From Nocardioidaceae bacterium (lineage in GTDB: Bacteria; Actinomycetota; Actinomycetes; Propionibacteriales; Nocardioidaceae), in contig CP076053.1 in assembly GCA_018672315.1 (NCBI GenBank), forward strand, positions 1,289,827 through 1,353,826: 64,000 nt of DNA, read 5' to 3'. The notes beneath the pieces were generated by a model. The model searched no databases. It saw nothing but the letters and a program-made list of their open reading frames with translations, and was not told where the DNA came from. Below, in pieces: positions 1-6,848 of this stretch (position 1 is its first letter; every line of letters starts with the position of its first letter). The position numbers and the translations under genes are program-made.

Positions 1-18
1 CTAGCACGACCCCCCACC

Positions 19-654
19 ATGGCCCACATGGGCCAGACCTTCCCCACCCGTGCGCGTCAGGCGTTGCTCGCCTGCACCGCCGTCGCGACCACCGCCACCC
101 TGACGCTGATGGGTGGTCCGGCTCATGCCGCGGTGCACCAGCACGGCGACGCGTACGGAGACACCTCCTCGCGCACGATGCCTGCCGCGAAGGGCGCGCT
201 GGCCCGCCAGGCCCCCGCCGACGGCCTGGGCGACATCACCTCGCTGGTGATCGGGCACCAGTACGAGACCGTCGACGTGCAGGTCGGCATGGCTGACCTG
301 CGACCGTCCGGTGACGTGGTGGCCGTGCGCGTACGCCTGAAGACGCCGTCGGGGTCCTGGGCGGTGCGGGTCGCCGACGTGGCGCGCGACGGCGCGTACC
401 ATCGGGTCGTGAAGATGCGTACGCCCTCCTCCCGCGGTGCCGTCGACTGCGACGGTGTGACCGGGGTGCTGGACTACGACCTCGACACCGCCACCGTGCG
501 GGTGCCCCGCACGTGCCTGGGTGGCGACCCCGCCTGGGTCCGCGTCGGTGCGACCAGCCGGCTGCGTGACGGTGGCCAGGTGCAGCTCGACGACGCGCAG
601 CGCGTGGGCCGGGCCCCGAAGCGCACGGCGCTCTCGCCGCGAATCGTCGCCTGA
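19..654 (+). CDS. Secreted protein of unknown function, paralog of the next gene
   Basis: This 211-residue protein has a typical Sec signal peptide: a basic start, a hydrophobic stretch near residues 15-33, and an AHA-type cleavage site near residue 38. The mature part is about 170 residues with no domain I recognise. Two cysteines in the C-terminal half (context VDCDGV and PRTCLGG) probably form a disulfide. The same spacing, and the pattern VxVPRxCxGxPxxVxxGA...L.DG......DDAQR, recurs in the following gene, so the two are paralogs in tandem. An ATG at 28 is an alternative start. The upstream region lies outside the window. No function is inferred beyond export. Confidence 0.75.
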   Translation: MAHMGQTFPTRARQALLACTAVATTATLTLMGGPAHAAVHQHGDAYGDTSSRTMPAAKGALARQAPADGLGDITSLVIGHQYETVDVQVGMADLRPSGDVVAVRVRLKTPSGSWAVRVADVARDGAYHRVVKMRTPSSRGAVDCDGVTGVLDYDLDTATVRVPRTCLGGDPAWVRVGATSRLRDGGQVQLDDAQRVGRAPKRTALSPRIVA

Positions 655-725
655 GCAGGCCCGCTCGCACCTAGACTGCGGTCAGCACGGACCGACCGGT
701 CACGGCTCCCCTCCTCTCGAAAGCC

Positions 726-1358
726 GTGACCGTGAAGAACTCCGTCCTGCGTACGGCGACAGCTGCCCTGATCTGCGCCGCCTCCCTCGCCCTCGGTGCC
801 GCACCGGCCCATGCCGAGACCTTCGACCACGACGACGCGACAGGCGACGTGCGAAGCGTCGACGACACCGGTGACGATGCCGACGACACGCAGCCGGAGC
901 CGCTGGAGGACCGCGCCGACATCGTCCAGCTACGCGTACGCCATGGCATCGCTCGCCTGATCATGCGCGTGGAGGTCGCCGACCTGACGCGCCGCGACAC
1001 CGCGTTCCTCGGCCCGGTCTTCGACATCCGCACACCTCAGCGGCGCTACACCGTCGACCTGACCGCGTTGAACCTCCGCGGAGGCGCCGTCCGCGACGTG
1101 TCCCTCTTCGGACCGCGTGGCAGCGTCCGGTGTCGCGGGATCTTCGCCGACCTGGACTTCACCGGCGACGTCGCGATGGTCTCGGTGCCGCGGCGGTGCA
1201 TCGGGTCGCCGCGACGGGTCGAGATCGGGGCCGGGATGGTCCAGATGCTGCGCGACGGTGAGCGGATCCTCGCCGACGACGCCCAACGGGACGGCACGAT
1301 CCGGAACCAGCTCACGCTCTCCGCGCCGATCCGATCCGGTCCCCGCCGGGCGGCCTGA
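726..1358 (+). CDS. Secreted protein of unknown function, paralog of the preceding gene
   Basis: This 210-residue protein starts at GTG 726; GTG 732 is equally possible. Its signal peptide ends near APAHA (about residue 30). An Asp-rich segment follows at about residues 35-60 (DDATGD, DDTGDDADD) and could bind cations, which is inference only. The C-terminal half aligns with the preceding protein, including the paired cysteines (SVRCRG and PRRCIGSP) and the final L.DG....DDAQRDG motif. The gap between the two genes is 71 bases, so they may be co-transcribed. The gene ends three bases before the convergent DUF2071-like gene. I do not recognise a named family. Confidence 0.75.
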   Translation: MTVKNSVLRTATAALICAASLALGAAPAHAETFDHDDATGDVRSVDDTGDDADDTQPEPLEDRADIVQLRVRHGIARLIMRVEVADLTRRDTAFLGPVFDIRTPQRRYTVDLTALNLRGGAVRDVSLFGPRGSVRCRGIFADLDFTGDVAMVSVPRRCIGSPRRVEIGAGMVQMLRDGERILADDAQRDGTIRNQLTLSAPIRSGPRRAA

Positions 1359-1361
1359 CCG

Positions 1362-2147
1362 TCAGCCGGCCAGCTCCCGCCGGCTGCCCGGCAAGCCGAA
1401 GGTCGTGTGCACCCCGGGACTGAACGCGACCTGGTCAGGCGGACGCTGCGCCAGCTCCCCGAACCCGACGGAGGCGAGCAGCTCGTCGTCGAGGTGCACC
1501 ACCTCCGCGTCGTGGACCGGCCAGTCGCCATGCTGGTTCGGGATGTACGTCGTCCTCCCGAGCACGGCGCTGTGAAGGCCCCAACGAGCGGAGACGAAGA
1601 CGTCCTCCTCGGTCGGCCCATCCTGCTTGGGCCCGAGGTCGCGCACCTCGATGGTGCTGCGTGCGCCGCGTACGCCGGGCCACCGCAGGCGCGCGTCGTA
1701 GCGATGCACCGGACCGCGACGGTCGGGGCGTCGGTGGTGACGCATCCTCGCCCACCGGTAAGGGGTGCCGAACGCCGCTCGCGCACCCATCACGACCGCC
1801 AACCGGTCGGCGTCGAGGCTGACGAAGACGACGCCCCGTCGTCCCTGCTCGTCGACGGAGTAGAGGCGCACGTTGGTCTCGAGGAAGTCCCCGAAGTACG
1901 GCGTGCCGGGCAGGTCGAACGGGCTCGCGTCGACCATCCGGAACGGGATCAGTCCGACGTACGTCTGCCCGTCGAGGGTGTCGGGGCGTACGCCGGGCGG
2001 CATGGAGGACGCGACGCGCTCCGGCGGCACCCGCCAGTGCAGGAAGGTGAGGTCGCGCCAGTCCTGGTTCATCAGCGTGGGCCCGCGGTACGGCGGCGCC
2101 TCACGGGTGACGGGCTCGGGGGCGACGGGGGTGGCACGGTCCTTCAC
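1362..2147 (-). CDS. YqjF/DUF2071-like protein
   Basis: The protein matches the DUF2071 (YqjF) family, which adopts an acetoacetate-decarboxylase-like fold and has no settled reaction. Recognisable features are the opening DWRDLTFLHWRVPPE segment, DGQTYVGLIPFRMVDA, the ETNVRLY(S/T)V strand with the following GVVFVSLDADR, and the late HDAEVVHLDDELLASVGF segment. The open frame extends to 2258, but that extension would cover two inverted repeats and looks non-coding. GTG 2147 gives 261 residues, and an internal ATG just before NQDWRDL is a second candidate. It follows the AbiEi-like gene on the same strand after about 107 bases. Family assignment is by recognition only. Confidence 0.75.
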   Translation of the reverse strand: MKDRATPVAPEPVTREAPPYRGPTLMNQDWRDLTFLHWRVPPERVASSMPPGVRPDTLDGQTYVGLIPFRMVDASPFDLPGTPYFGDFLETNVRLYSVDEQGRRGVVFVSLDADRLAVVMGARAAFGTPYRWARMRHHRRPDRRGPVHRYDARLRWPGVRGARSTIEVRDLGPKQDGPTEEDVFVSARWGLHSAVLGRTTYIPNQHGDWPVHDAEVVHLDDELLASVGFGELAQRPPDQVAFSPGVHTTFGLPGSRRELAG

Positions 2148-2182
2148 GAGATGTACGTGCCCCGCGCACGCCGTCGTCTCAC

Positions 2183-2225
2183 GTGACGCCTGCGTCACCG
2201 GTGGATCACAGTCACCTGGTGACTG
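2183..2225. promoter_or_regulatory. Two adjacent perfect inverted repeats upstream of the DUF2071-like gene
   Basis: GTGACGC-CT-GCGTCAC lies at 2183-2198. CAGTCACC-T-GGTGACTG lies at 2209-2225, with 8-base arms around one base. Both are built from GTGAC/GTCAC half-sites and lie between two minus-strand genes. The lack of a T tract and the short loops favour protein binding over termination. Confidence 0.5.
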
Positions 2226-2254
2226 CAAGGCGCCGGCGAAGACGCTCCACAGTC

Positions 2255-3232
2255 TCATGCAGCGTCAGCTCGCGCGACGAGACAACCCGATGAGCACGGG
2301 TGCATCGGCACGTGCGGCAGCAGGCGCGCCAACCGCGACGCGGTGCGGCATGGTCGCTCGAACACCTGGCCCCAACCCAGCCTCACGGTTCGCTCTCCCG
2401 ACAGCGCGGCATCCAGGTCCCGATCGAGGTCAGCATCCCGGTGGACGGTCTGTGCGTGCTGGAGCCCGTCGAGCTCGACGATCAGGCCGTCGTAGGTGAC
2501 GTCCCGGTAGACGGCACCTGACGCCATGCGGTCGCGCACCTGCCGCCGGGCGCCGGTCAATCCGTGCGGGCGTTCGACCAGCGTGAGGTAGCCGTGCTCG
2601 AGGGCGGAGCACGTGCCTTGTGCCATGTCCTGGAGCACCGACTCGATCCAGCCTCGCCCACTCACCCGGACACGAGCATCCAGCTCGGTGCGCAGCCGAT
2701 CAGCAGTGGTCATGCGGGAGCCGGTGGCCGCAGTCAGCACGGCTATGGCATCGAGAGGATCCAGGCGCGCCGCCACGGACACGGTTGCGTGCTCCACGGT
2801 CGCCCGCGGCGGTCCGAGGTTCCACCGCGCCACGCGATCGAGATCGCCGATCCGTTTGATGACGACACCCTCAGGCGCGGACACATGTCGCTGATCGTCC
2901 GTCAACACCTCGATGGGCGCGCTCGACCAGCGCGACCCCGGACCGCAGTCCGCTCGCAGCGCGGAGTTTCCACCGAGCACTGCGCCGATGCGCTCGGACG
3001 CAGAACCGTCCGTCTCGCACCGGCCGACGGCCAGCAGGCCTGCCCAGGCTTGCTGCATCCACGACGGGCGGCCGGTGTGGTTGACGTAGACGCCGCGATG
3101 GAGCCGCACGAGCCGACGCTGTCTGACGAGGCGTCGCAGGTCGTTGTCGTCGCCTTCCAGGGCGAGCACCTGGTTGCGTGAGATGACGCCGGTCTGGCGT
3201 TCGAGCAGGTCCAGGATGTCGCGAGATCGCAT
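2255..3232 (-). CDS. AbiEi-type antitoxin-domain protein with DUF559-like C-terminus
   Basis: This 325-residue protein opens with a winged-helix segment (about residues 1-55) typical of the AbiEi antitoxin family of type IV toxin-antitoxin systems: R.R.ILDLLERQTGVISRNQ, then RLVRLHRGVYV. The C-terminal part (about residues 225-310) has the strand pattern YDGLIVELDG..H followed by RD.DLDRDL, as in DUF559/PD-(D/E)xK-like endonuclease-fold domains. No AbiEii nucleotidyltransferase toxin lies beside it, so it is an orphan, as is common in Nocardioidaceae. A role in transcription control or defence is inference. Inverted repeats with GTGAC half-sites lie just downstream. Confidence 0.75.
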   Translation of the reverse strand: MRSRDILDLLERQTGVISRNQVLALEGDDNDLRRLVRQRRLVRLHRGVYVNHTGRPSWMQQAWAGLLAVGRCETDGSASERIGAVLGGNSALRADCGPGSRWSSAPIEVLTDDQRHVSAPEGVVIKRIGDLDRVARWNLGPPRATVEHATVSVAARLDPLDAIAVLTAATGSRMTTADRLRTELDARVRVSGRGWIESVLQDMAQGTCSALEHGYLTLVERPHGLTGARRQVRDRMASGAVYRDVTYDGLIVELDGLQHAQTVHRDADLDRDLDAALSGERTVRLGWGQVFERPCRTASRLARLLPHVPMHPCSSGCLVARADAA

Positions 3233-3300
3233 GCCTCGATCCTCGACCCGATCAGCCAGGACGCCGAGCCGTCGCCTTCAGGGGTGTGGATAACGTCCTT

Positions 3301-3354
3301 GAGGCGCCTCGGCGGTGGATTGCAGGCGTGAGATGAGTGCAACCCACCGGTGGG
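3301..3354. terminator. Palindromes after the enoyl-CoA hydratase gene
   Basis: Perfect palindromes occur at 3301-3310 (GAGGCGCCTC) and 3343-3354 (CCCACCGGTGGG). They lie downstream of the minus-strand hydratase gene and upstream of the AbiEi-like gene. They could form a terminator without a T tract, or be binding sites. Confidence 0.35.
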
Positions 3355-3371
3355 GCCGGCGCAGGCTCGCG

Positions 3372-4118
3372 TCAGCCCTTCTTGCCCAGGAACGCGGTCA
3401 TGGCCTCCCGGGCAGCGTCGGAGCCGAACAAACGCGACGACAGGGCTGACAGCTCGGCGCCCCGGGCGTCGCAGTCGGCGATGATCGGCGCGTTGAGCAG
3501 CTTCTTCGACTCGGCCAGCCCCTGCGGCGCACCCTTGCGCAGCTCACCGACCACGCGGTCGACCTCCGCGTCGACCTCGTCGGCGGGCACGGCGGTGGTG
3601 ACGAGCCCGTACGCCTCCGCCTGGGTGCCGTCGAAGGTCGTGCCGGTGAGGATCGTCGAGGCCGCAGCGCGCGAGGTCAGCCGCGGCAGCACGGTCAACG
3701 AGATCATCGCCGCCGCCAGACCCAGCCTGACCTCGGTGAAGGCGAACGTCGCCTCCTCCGCGGTCACGACGATGTCCGCGGCACCGACGATGCCGAGACC
3801 GCCGGCGCGCACGGGTCCGTCGAGGCGTACGACCACCGGCTTCGCGTGCGCCAGGATCTGGCGCTGCAGCGCGACGATCGCGTGCGCCGACTCCTCCATC
3901 GGCACCGTCGAGGCCTCCGACAGGTCGGCGCCCGAGCAGAAGACCCGGTCGGCCGAGCGCAGCAGCACGACCTTCGCCGCGTCGTCGGACTCGGCCTCGC
4001 TCAGCGCCTCGACCAGCTCACCGACCAGCTGCCGCGAGAGGGCGTTGCGGTTGTGGGGCGAGTCGAGCGTGATCGTGGCGACGGAATCGGCGACCTCGAG
4101 GCGTACGAGCTGCCCCAT
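3372..4118 (-). CDS. Enoyl-CoA hydratase/isomerase family protein
   Basis: This 248-residue crotonase-fold protein would hydrate or isomerise enoyl-CoA thioesters in the cytoplasm. The oxyanion-hole strands are visible as RVFCSGADLSEA (residues 59-70) and GPVRAGGLGIVGAADIV (about 101-117), with FAFTEVRLGL around residue 129. E129 matches the second catalytic glutamate of crotonase. The position of the first one is Gly (AGGLGI instead of GGGCEL), so true hydratase activity is uncertain. Its start codon overlaps the stop of the upstream acyl-CoA dehydrogenase by one base, so the pair is translationally coupled and shares the palindromic operator at 5323-5351. Confidence 0.9.
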   Translation of the reverse strand: MGQLVRLEVADSVATITLDSPHNRNALSRQLVGELVEALSEAESDDAAKVVLLRSADRVFCSGADLSEASTVPMEESAHAIVALQRQILAHAKPVVVRLDGPVRAGGLGIVGAADIVVTAEEATFAFTEVRLGLAAAMISLTVLPRLTSRAAASTILTGTTFDGTQAEAYGLVTTAVPADEVDAEVDRVVGELRKGAPQGLAESKKLLNAPIIADCDARGAELSALSSRLFGSDAAREAMTAFLGKKG

Positions 4119-5290
4119 CAGTAGGACTTGGGGAGGCCGAGCGTGTGGTTGCCGACGAAGTTGAGAATCATCTCGCGGCTCACCGGGGCGATGCGCGAGA
4201 GGCGCGACCCCACGAGCAGGGACGCGACGCCGTACTCGCTGGAGACGCCGTGCCCGCCGTGCGCCTGGATGGCGTTGTCGACGGCGTGGCAGACGGCCTC
4301 ACCGGCGGCGTACTTGCACATGTTGGCCGCCTCGCCGGCCCCGGCGTCGTCGCCGGCGTCGTAGAGCGCTGCCGCCTTCTGCGTCATCAGCCGGGCGAGC
4401 TCGACTTCGATGTGGCTGGCGGCGAGCGGGTGCTGCACGGCCTGGTGGGCGCCGATGGGGCCGGAGCCCCAGACCTGGCGCTCCTTGGCGTACGCGACGG
4501 CCTTCTCGAGCGCGAAGCGCGCGGTGCCGGTGGCGAAGGCGGCCGCCATGATGCGCTCGGGGTTCAGACCGGCGAAGAGCTGGCCGATGCCGTGGTCCTC
4601 GTGGCCGACCAGCGCGTCGGACGGCAGCCGGATGTCGTCGAAGAACAGCTGGAACTGCTTCTCGGGGCTGACGATCTCGACCGGGATCTGGGACTTGCTG
4701 AAGCCTTCGGCGTCCGTCGGCACCGCGAAGAGCACGGGCTTGAGGTTGCCGGTCTTCGCGTCCTCGGCACGAGCGACGACGAGCACCGACTTCGCCTCGT
4801 CGACACCGGAGATGTAGGTCTTCTGACCCGACAGGATCCAGTCGTCACCGTCGCGACGGGCGGTGGTGGTGATGCGGTGGGAGTTCGAGCCCGCGTCGGG
4901 CTCGGTGATCGCGAAGGACATGGTGTGGGTGCCGTCGGCGATGCCCGGGATCCACCGCTGCTTCTGTGCCTCGGTGCCGTAGCGGTTGATGATCGTGCCG
5001 CAGATCGCCGGGCTGACGACCATCAGCAGCAGCGGGCAGCCGGCCGCGGCGAGCTCCTCGCAGACGGCGGCGAGGTCGCCGATGCCGCCGCCACCACCGC
5101 CGTACTCCTCGGGCAGGTTGACCCCGAGGTAGCCGTTCTTGCCGATCTCCAGCCACAGGTCGGTCGTCTTCTCACCGGCCTTGGCGCGCTCGACGAACCA
5201 GTCGTGGCCGTACGACTTCTGCGCGAGCTTGCGCACCTGCGCACGCAGCTCGGTGCGCTCGGCGGACTCGGTGAAGGGGACATCGGTCAT
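4118..5290 (-). CDS. Acyl-CoA dehydrogenase
   Basis: This 390-residue FAD enzyme carries out the first oxidation of acyl-CoA in beta-oxidation. The family signature AITEPDAGSNS is at about residues 135-145, and the C-terminal AIQAHGGHGVSSEYG segment is present. The Glu in GLNPERIM sits where isovaleryl-type dehydrogenases carry their catalytic base, suggesting branched or longer substrates (inference). An N-terminal helical domain, a central beta domain and a C-terminal helical domain are all complete at normal length. It is the first gene of a two-gene operon with the hydratase. A 29-base inverted repeat sits 33 bases before the ATG, indicating repression by a TetR-like regulator encoded elsewhere. 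Confidence 0.93.
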   Translation of the reverse strand: MTDVPFTESAERTELRAQVRKLAQKSYGHDWFVERAKAGEKTTDLWLEIGKNGYLGVNLPEEYGGGGGGIGDLAAVCEELAAAGCPLLLMVVSPAICGTIINRYGTEAQKQRWIPGIADGTHTMSFAITEPDAGSNSHRITTTARRDGDDWILSGQKTYISGVDEAKSVLVVARAEDAKTGNLKPVLFAVPTDAEGFSKSQIPVEIVSPEKQFQLFFDDIRLPSDALVGHEDHGIGQLFAGLNPERIMAAAFATGTARFALEKAVAYAKERQVWGSGPIGAHQAVQHPLAASHIEVELARLMTQKAAALYDAGDDAGAGEAANMCKYAAGEAVCHAVDNAIQAHGGHGVSSEYGVASLLVGSRLSRIAPVSREMILNFVGNHTLGLPKSY

Positions 5291-5322
5291 GGCAGCGCTC
5301 CTGGCGGCGGGTGGACGGCGAA

Positions 5323-5351
5323 CGACCGTGACAGCAGCGCTGTCACGGTCG
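5323..5351. promoter_or_regulatory. Perfect 13-base-arm operator upstream of acyl-CoA dehydrogenase
   Basis: CGACCGTGACAGC (5323-5335), spacer AGC, and GCTGTCACGGTCG (5339-5351) form a perfect inverted repeat in the promoter region. The core CGTGACAGC-N3-GCTGTCACG recurs upstream of the alpha-methylacyl-CoA racemase (45557-45577). A degenerate version lies upstream of fadA (43416-43436). It has the size and symmetry of a TetR-family operator. Confidence 0.8.
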
Positions 5352-5413
5352 TCCCATTCTGCACGTCCGAGCGACCGCGCACCAGAGCCGAGGCCCGGTG
5401 TGTCAGCGACCGC

Positions 5414-5974
5414 TCAGCGACGGTTGCCGCGGTCGTCGACCTTGTTCCAGTACCAGTCGCGGTAGGCCACGGCCTTGCCCGTCGGCACGAAGCAGTCCTG
5501 CCGGTAGATCGCCGGCGGCACCGAGTACGACGACAGGTCGGTGCACTGCAGCAGCTCCTGGCCGCCGAGCTCGCGCGGGATGCTCCAGCGGCCGTCCGTA
5601 CGCACCGCGACCGCGTAGTAGCCGCCACCGGGGCACGGCGCGAAGGAGCCGACGTTCGGCAGCCACGCGTAACCGTCCGAGCGCCACTTCTTCAGCACCA
5701 CGGTGCCGCTGCCGGCACACGCCGGGTCGTCGCCGTCGAGAGCCGCGAGCGTACGCGTCAGGAACCGGTTGAACGGCTTGCCCGCGACCTTCACCGCATC
5801 CCCGGTGTGGAGCGTGCGCCCCTCGCCCTTCCAGGTGCGCGTGTCCACCGGAGGGCCGTCGTACATGCCGGCGGAGGCCGGCGCCGCAGATGCCAGGAGG
5901 CCGGCTGCGACCGCGATGGCGGTGACACCGCTGCGGAGGCGGGACGGACGGGGACGGCGGGGCTTCTGGGCCAC
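5414..5974 (-). CDS. Secreted protein of unknown function
   Basis: The reading frame opens upstream at 6049, but GTG 5974 is preceded at good spacing by a strong GAGAGGAG ribosome binding site, so I place the start there (186 residues). The N-terminus is Arg/Pro-rich, then hydrophobic (SGVTAIAVAAGLLAS), with cleavage expected after APASA. The mature protein of about 150 residues contains four cysteines (DPACAGS, FAPCPGG, LLQCTD, RQDCFVP), consistent with two disulfides. It ends with several aromatic residues (YRDWYWNK). I recognise no domain. It stands alone between the acyl-CoA dehydrogenase operator and the divergent dienelactone-hydrolase-like gene. Confidence 0.7.
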   Translation of the reverse strand: MAQKPRRPRPSRLRSGVTAIAVAAGLLASAAPASAGMYDGPPVDTRTWKGEGRTLHTGDAVKVAGKPFNRFLTRTLAALDGDDPACAGSGTVVLKKWRSDGYAWLPNVGSFAPCPGGGYYAVAVRTDGRWSIPRELGGQELLQCTDLSSYSVPPAIYRQDCFVPTGKAVAYRDWYWNKVDDRGNRR

Positions 5975-6054
5975 GGGATGTGCTCCTCTCAAGCACGGGA
6001 TCGGCCGCCGAGCAAGACGTGGGCTCACCCGCTCGGCGACGAGGAGCACGGCAG

Positions 6055-6117
6055 CCGGATACCCGAGGCATCCTCAGCATCGTCGCAGGTCAGAGACGGA
6101 ATGCCGGAGGTATCCGG
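6055..6117. repeat. Spaced inverted repeat between divergent genes
   Basis: CCGGATACC at 6055-6063 is mirrored by GGTATCCGG at 6109-6117, 45 bases apart, in the 268-base region between the secreted protein gene and the hydrolase gene. GGAGGTATCCG (6106-6116) also appears upstream of the second sortase substrate (25754-25764). Function unknown. Confidence 0.35.
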
Positions 6118-6242
6118 TTGCGCTCACAAGTCTACGCCGCGTGACGCCACGCAACCGTTCCCGACAGAACACGGTTCGGTCTCGACACGGCCACCGGATG
6201 ATGTCGGGTTTGGGCGCGCCCCAGCCGACGCAGGAGACCGCC

Positions 6243-6824
6243 ATGGCCGACGTCGTCCTCTTCCACCACGTCCAGGGCCTCACCGACGGGGTGAGGGCCC
6301 TCGCTGACGACATCGCCATCGCGGGTCACACCGTGCACACCCCCGACCTCTTCGAGGGCCGCGTCCACCGCAGCATCGAACGCGGCCTCGAGGCAGCGCG
6401 GGAGACCGGCTCGGAGGTGCTCACCCAGCGTGGCCTCGACGCCGCGGCGGACATCTCGGCGCGCTCGACCGAACCCGGCCTCGTGTACGCCGGCATCTCC
6501 TTCGGCGTCGGCATCGCCCAACGGCTCGCGCAGACGACCCCGGGGGCCCAGGGCGCCCTGCTGCTCGAGTCGTGCTTCCCGGCCTCGGAGTTCGGCGGAT
6601 GGCCCGACGGCCTCCCCGGCCAGGTCCACGGCATGCTCGGCGACGAGTTCTTCGCCGAGGACCTCCCCTCCGCCCAGGCGCTCGCCGACGGCAGCGGCCA
6701 CGTGCAGCTGCACCTCTACGAGGGCGGCACGCACCTCTTCAGCGACCCCTCGCTGGACTCGTACCACCCCCAGGCGTACGCCCAGATGCTCGGTCGCGTG
6801 CTCGCGTTCCTCGGCGGGCTCTGA
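6243..6824 (+). CDS. Dienelactone hydrolase family protein
   Basis: This 193-residue alpha/beta hydrolase starts at ATG 6243, behind a GCAGGAGA ribosome binding site; the longer open frame upstream is not used. A nucleophile elbow GISFGVG places Ser at residue 86, where classical dienelactone hydrolases have Cys. The acid is probably Asp in LGDEFFAED (about residues 132-140), and the histidine is in EGGTHLFSD (residue 164). The family cleaves lactones or esters; the substrate here is unknown. It converges on the biotin carboxylase gene with 24 bases between stops, so it is not part of that operon. Confidence 0.85.
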   Translation: MADVVLFHHVQGLTDGVRALADDIAIAGHTVHTPDLFEGRVHRSIERGLEAARETGSEVLTQRGLDAAADISARSTEPGLVYAGISFGVGIAQRLAQTTPGAQGALLLESCFPASEFGGWPDGLPGQVHGMLGDEFFAEDLPSAQALADGSGHVQLHLYEGGTHLFSDPSLDSYHPQAYAQMLGRVLAFLGGL

Positions 6825-6848
6825 CACCCTGCCGCGTCCGGAGCCGCG

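Noticed and set aside
2148-2258. N-terminal extension of the DUF2071-like protein to 2258
   Set aside because: The extra 37 residues fall on two perfect inverted repeats and overlap the end of the AbiEi-like gene, with no family similarity.
4145-6307. 720-codon open frame on the plus strand
   Set aside because: It is antisense to the well-supported acyl-CoA dehydrogenase and the secreted protein gene and has only Arg/Gly/Val/Ala-biased sequence, as expected from GC-rich antisense frames.
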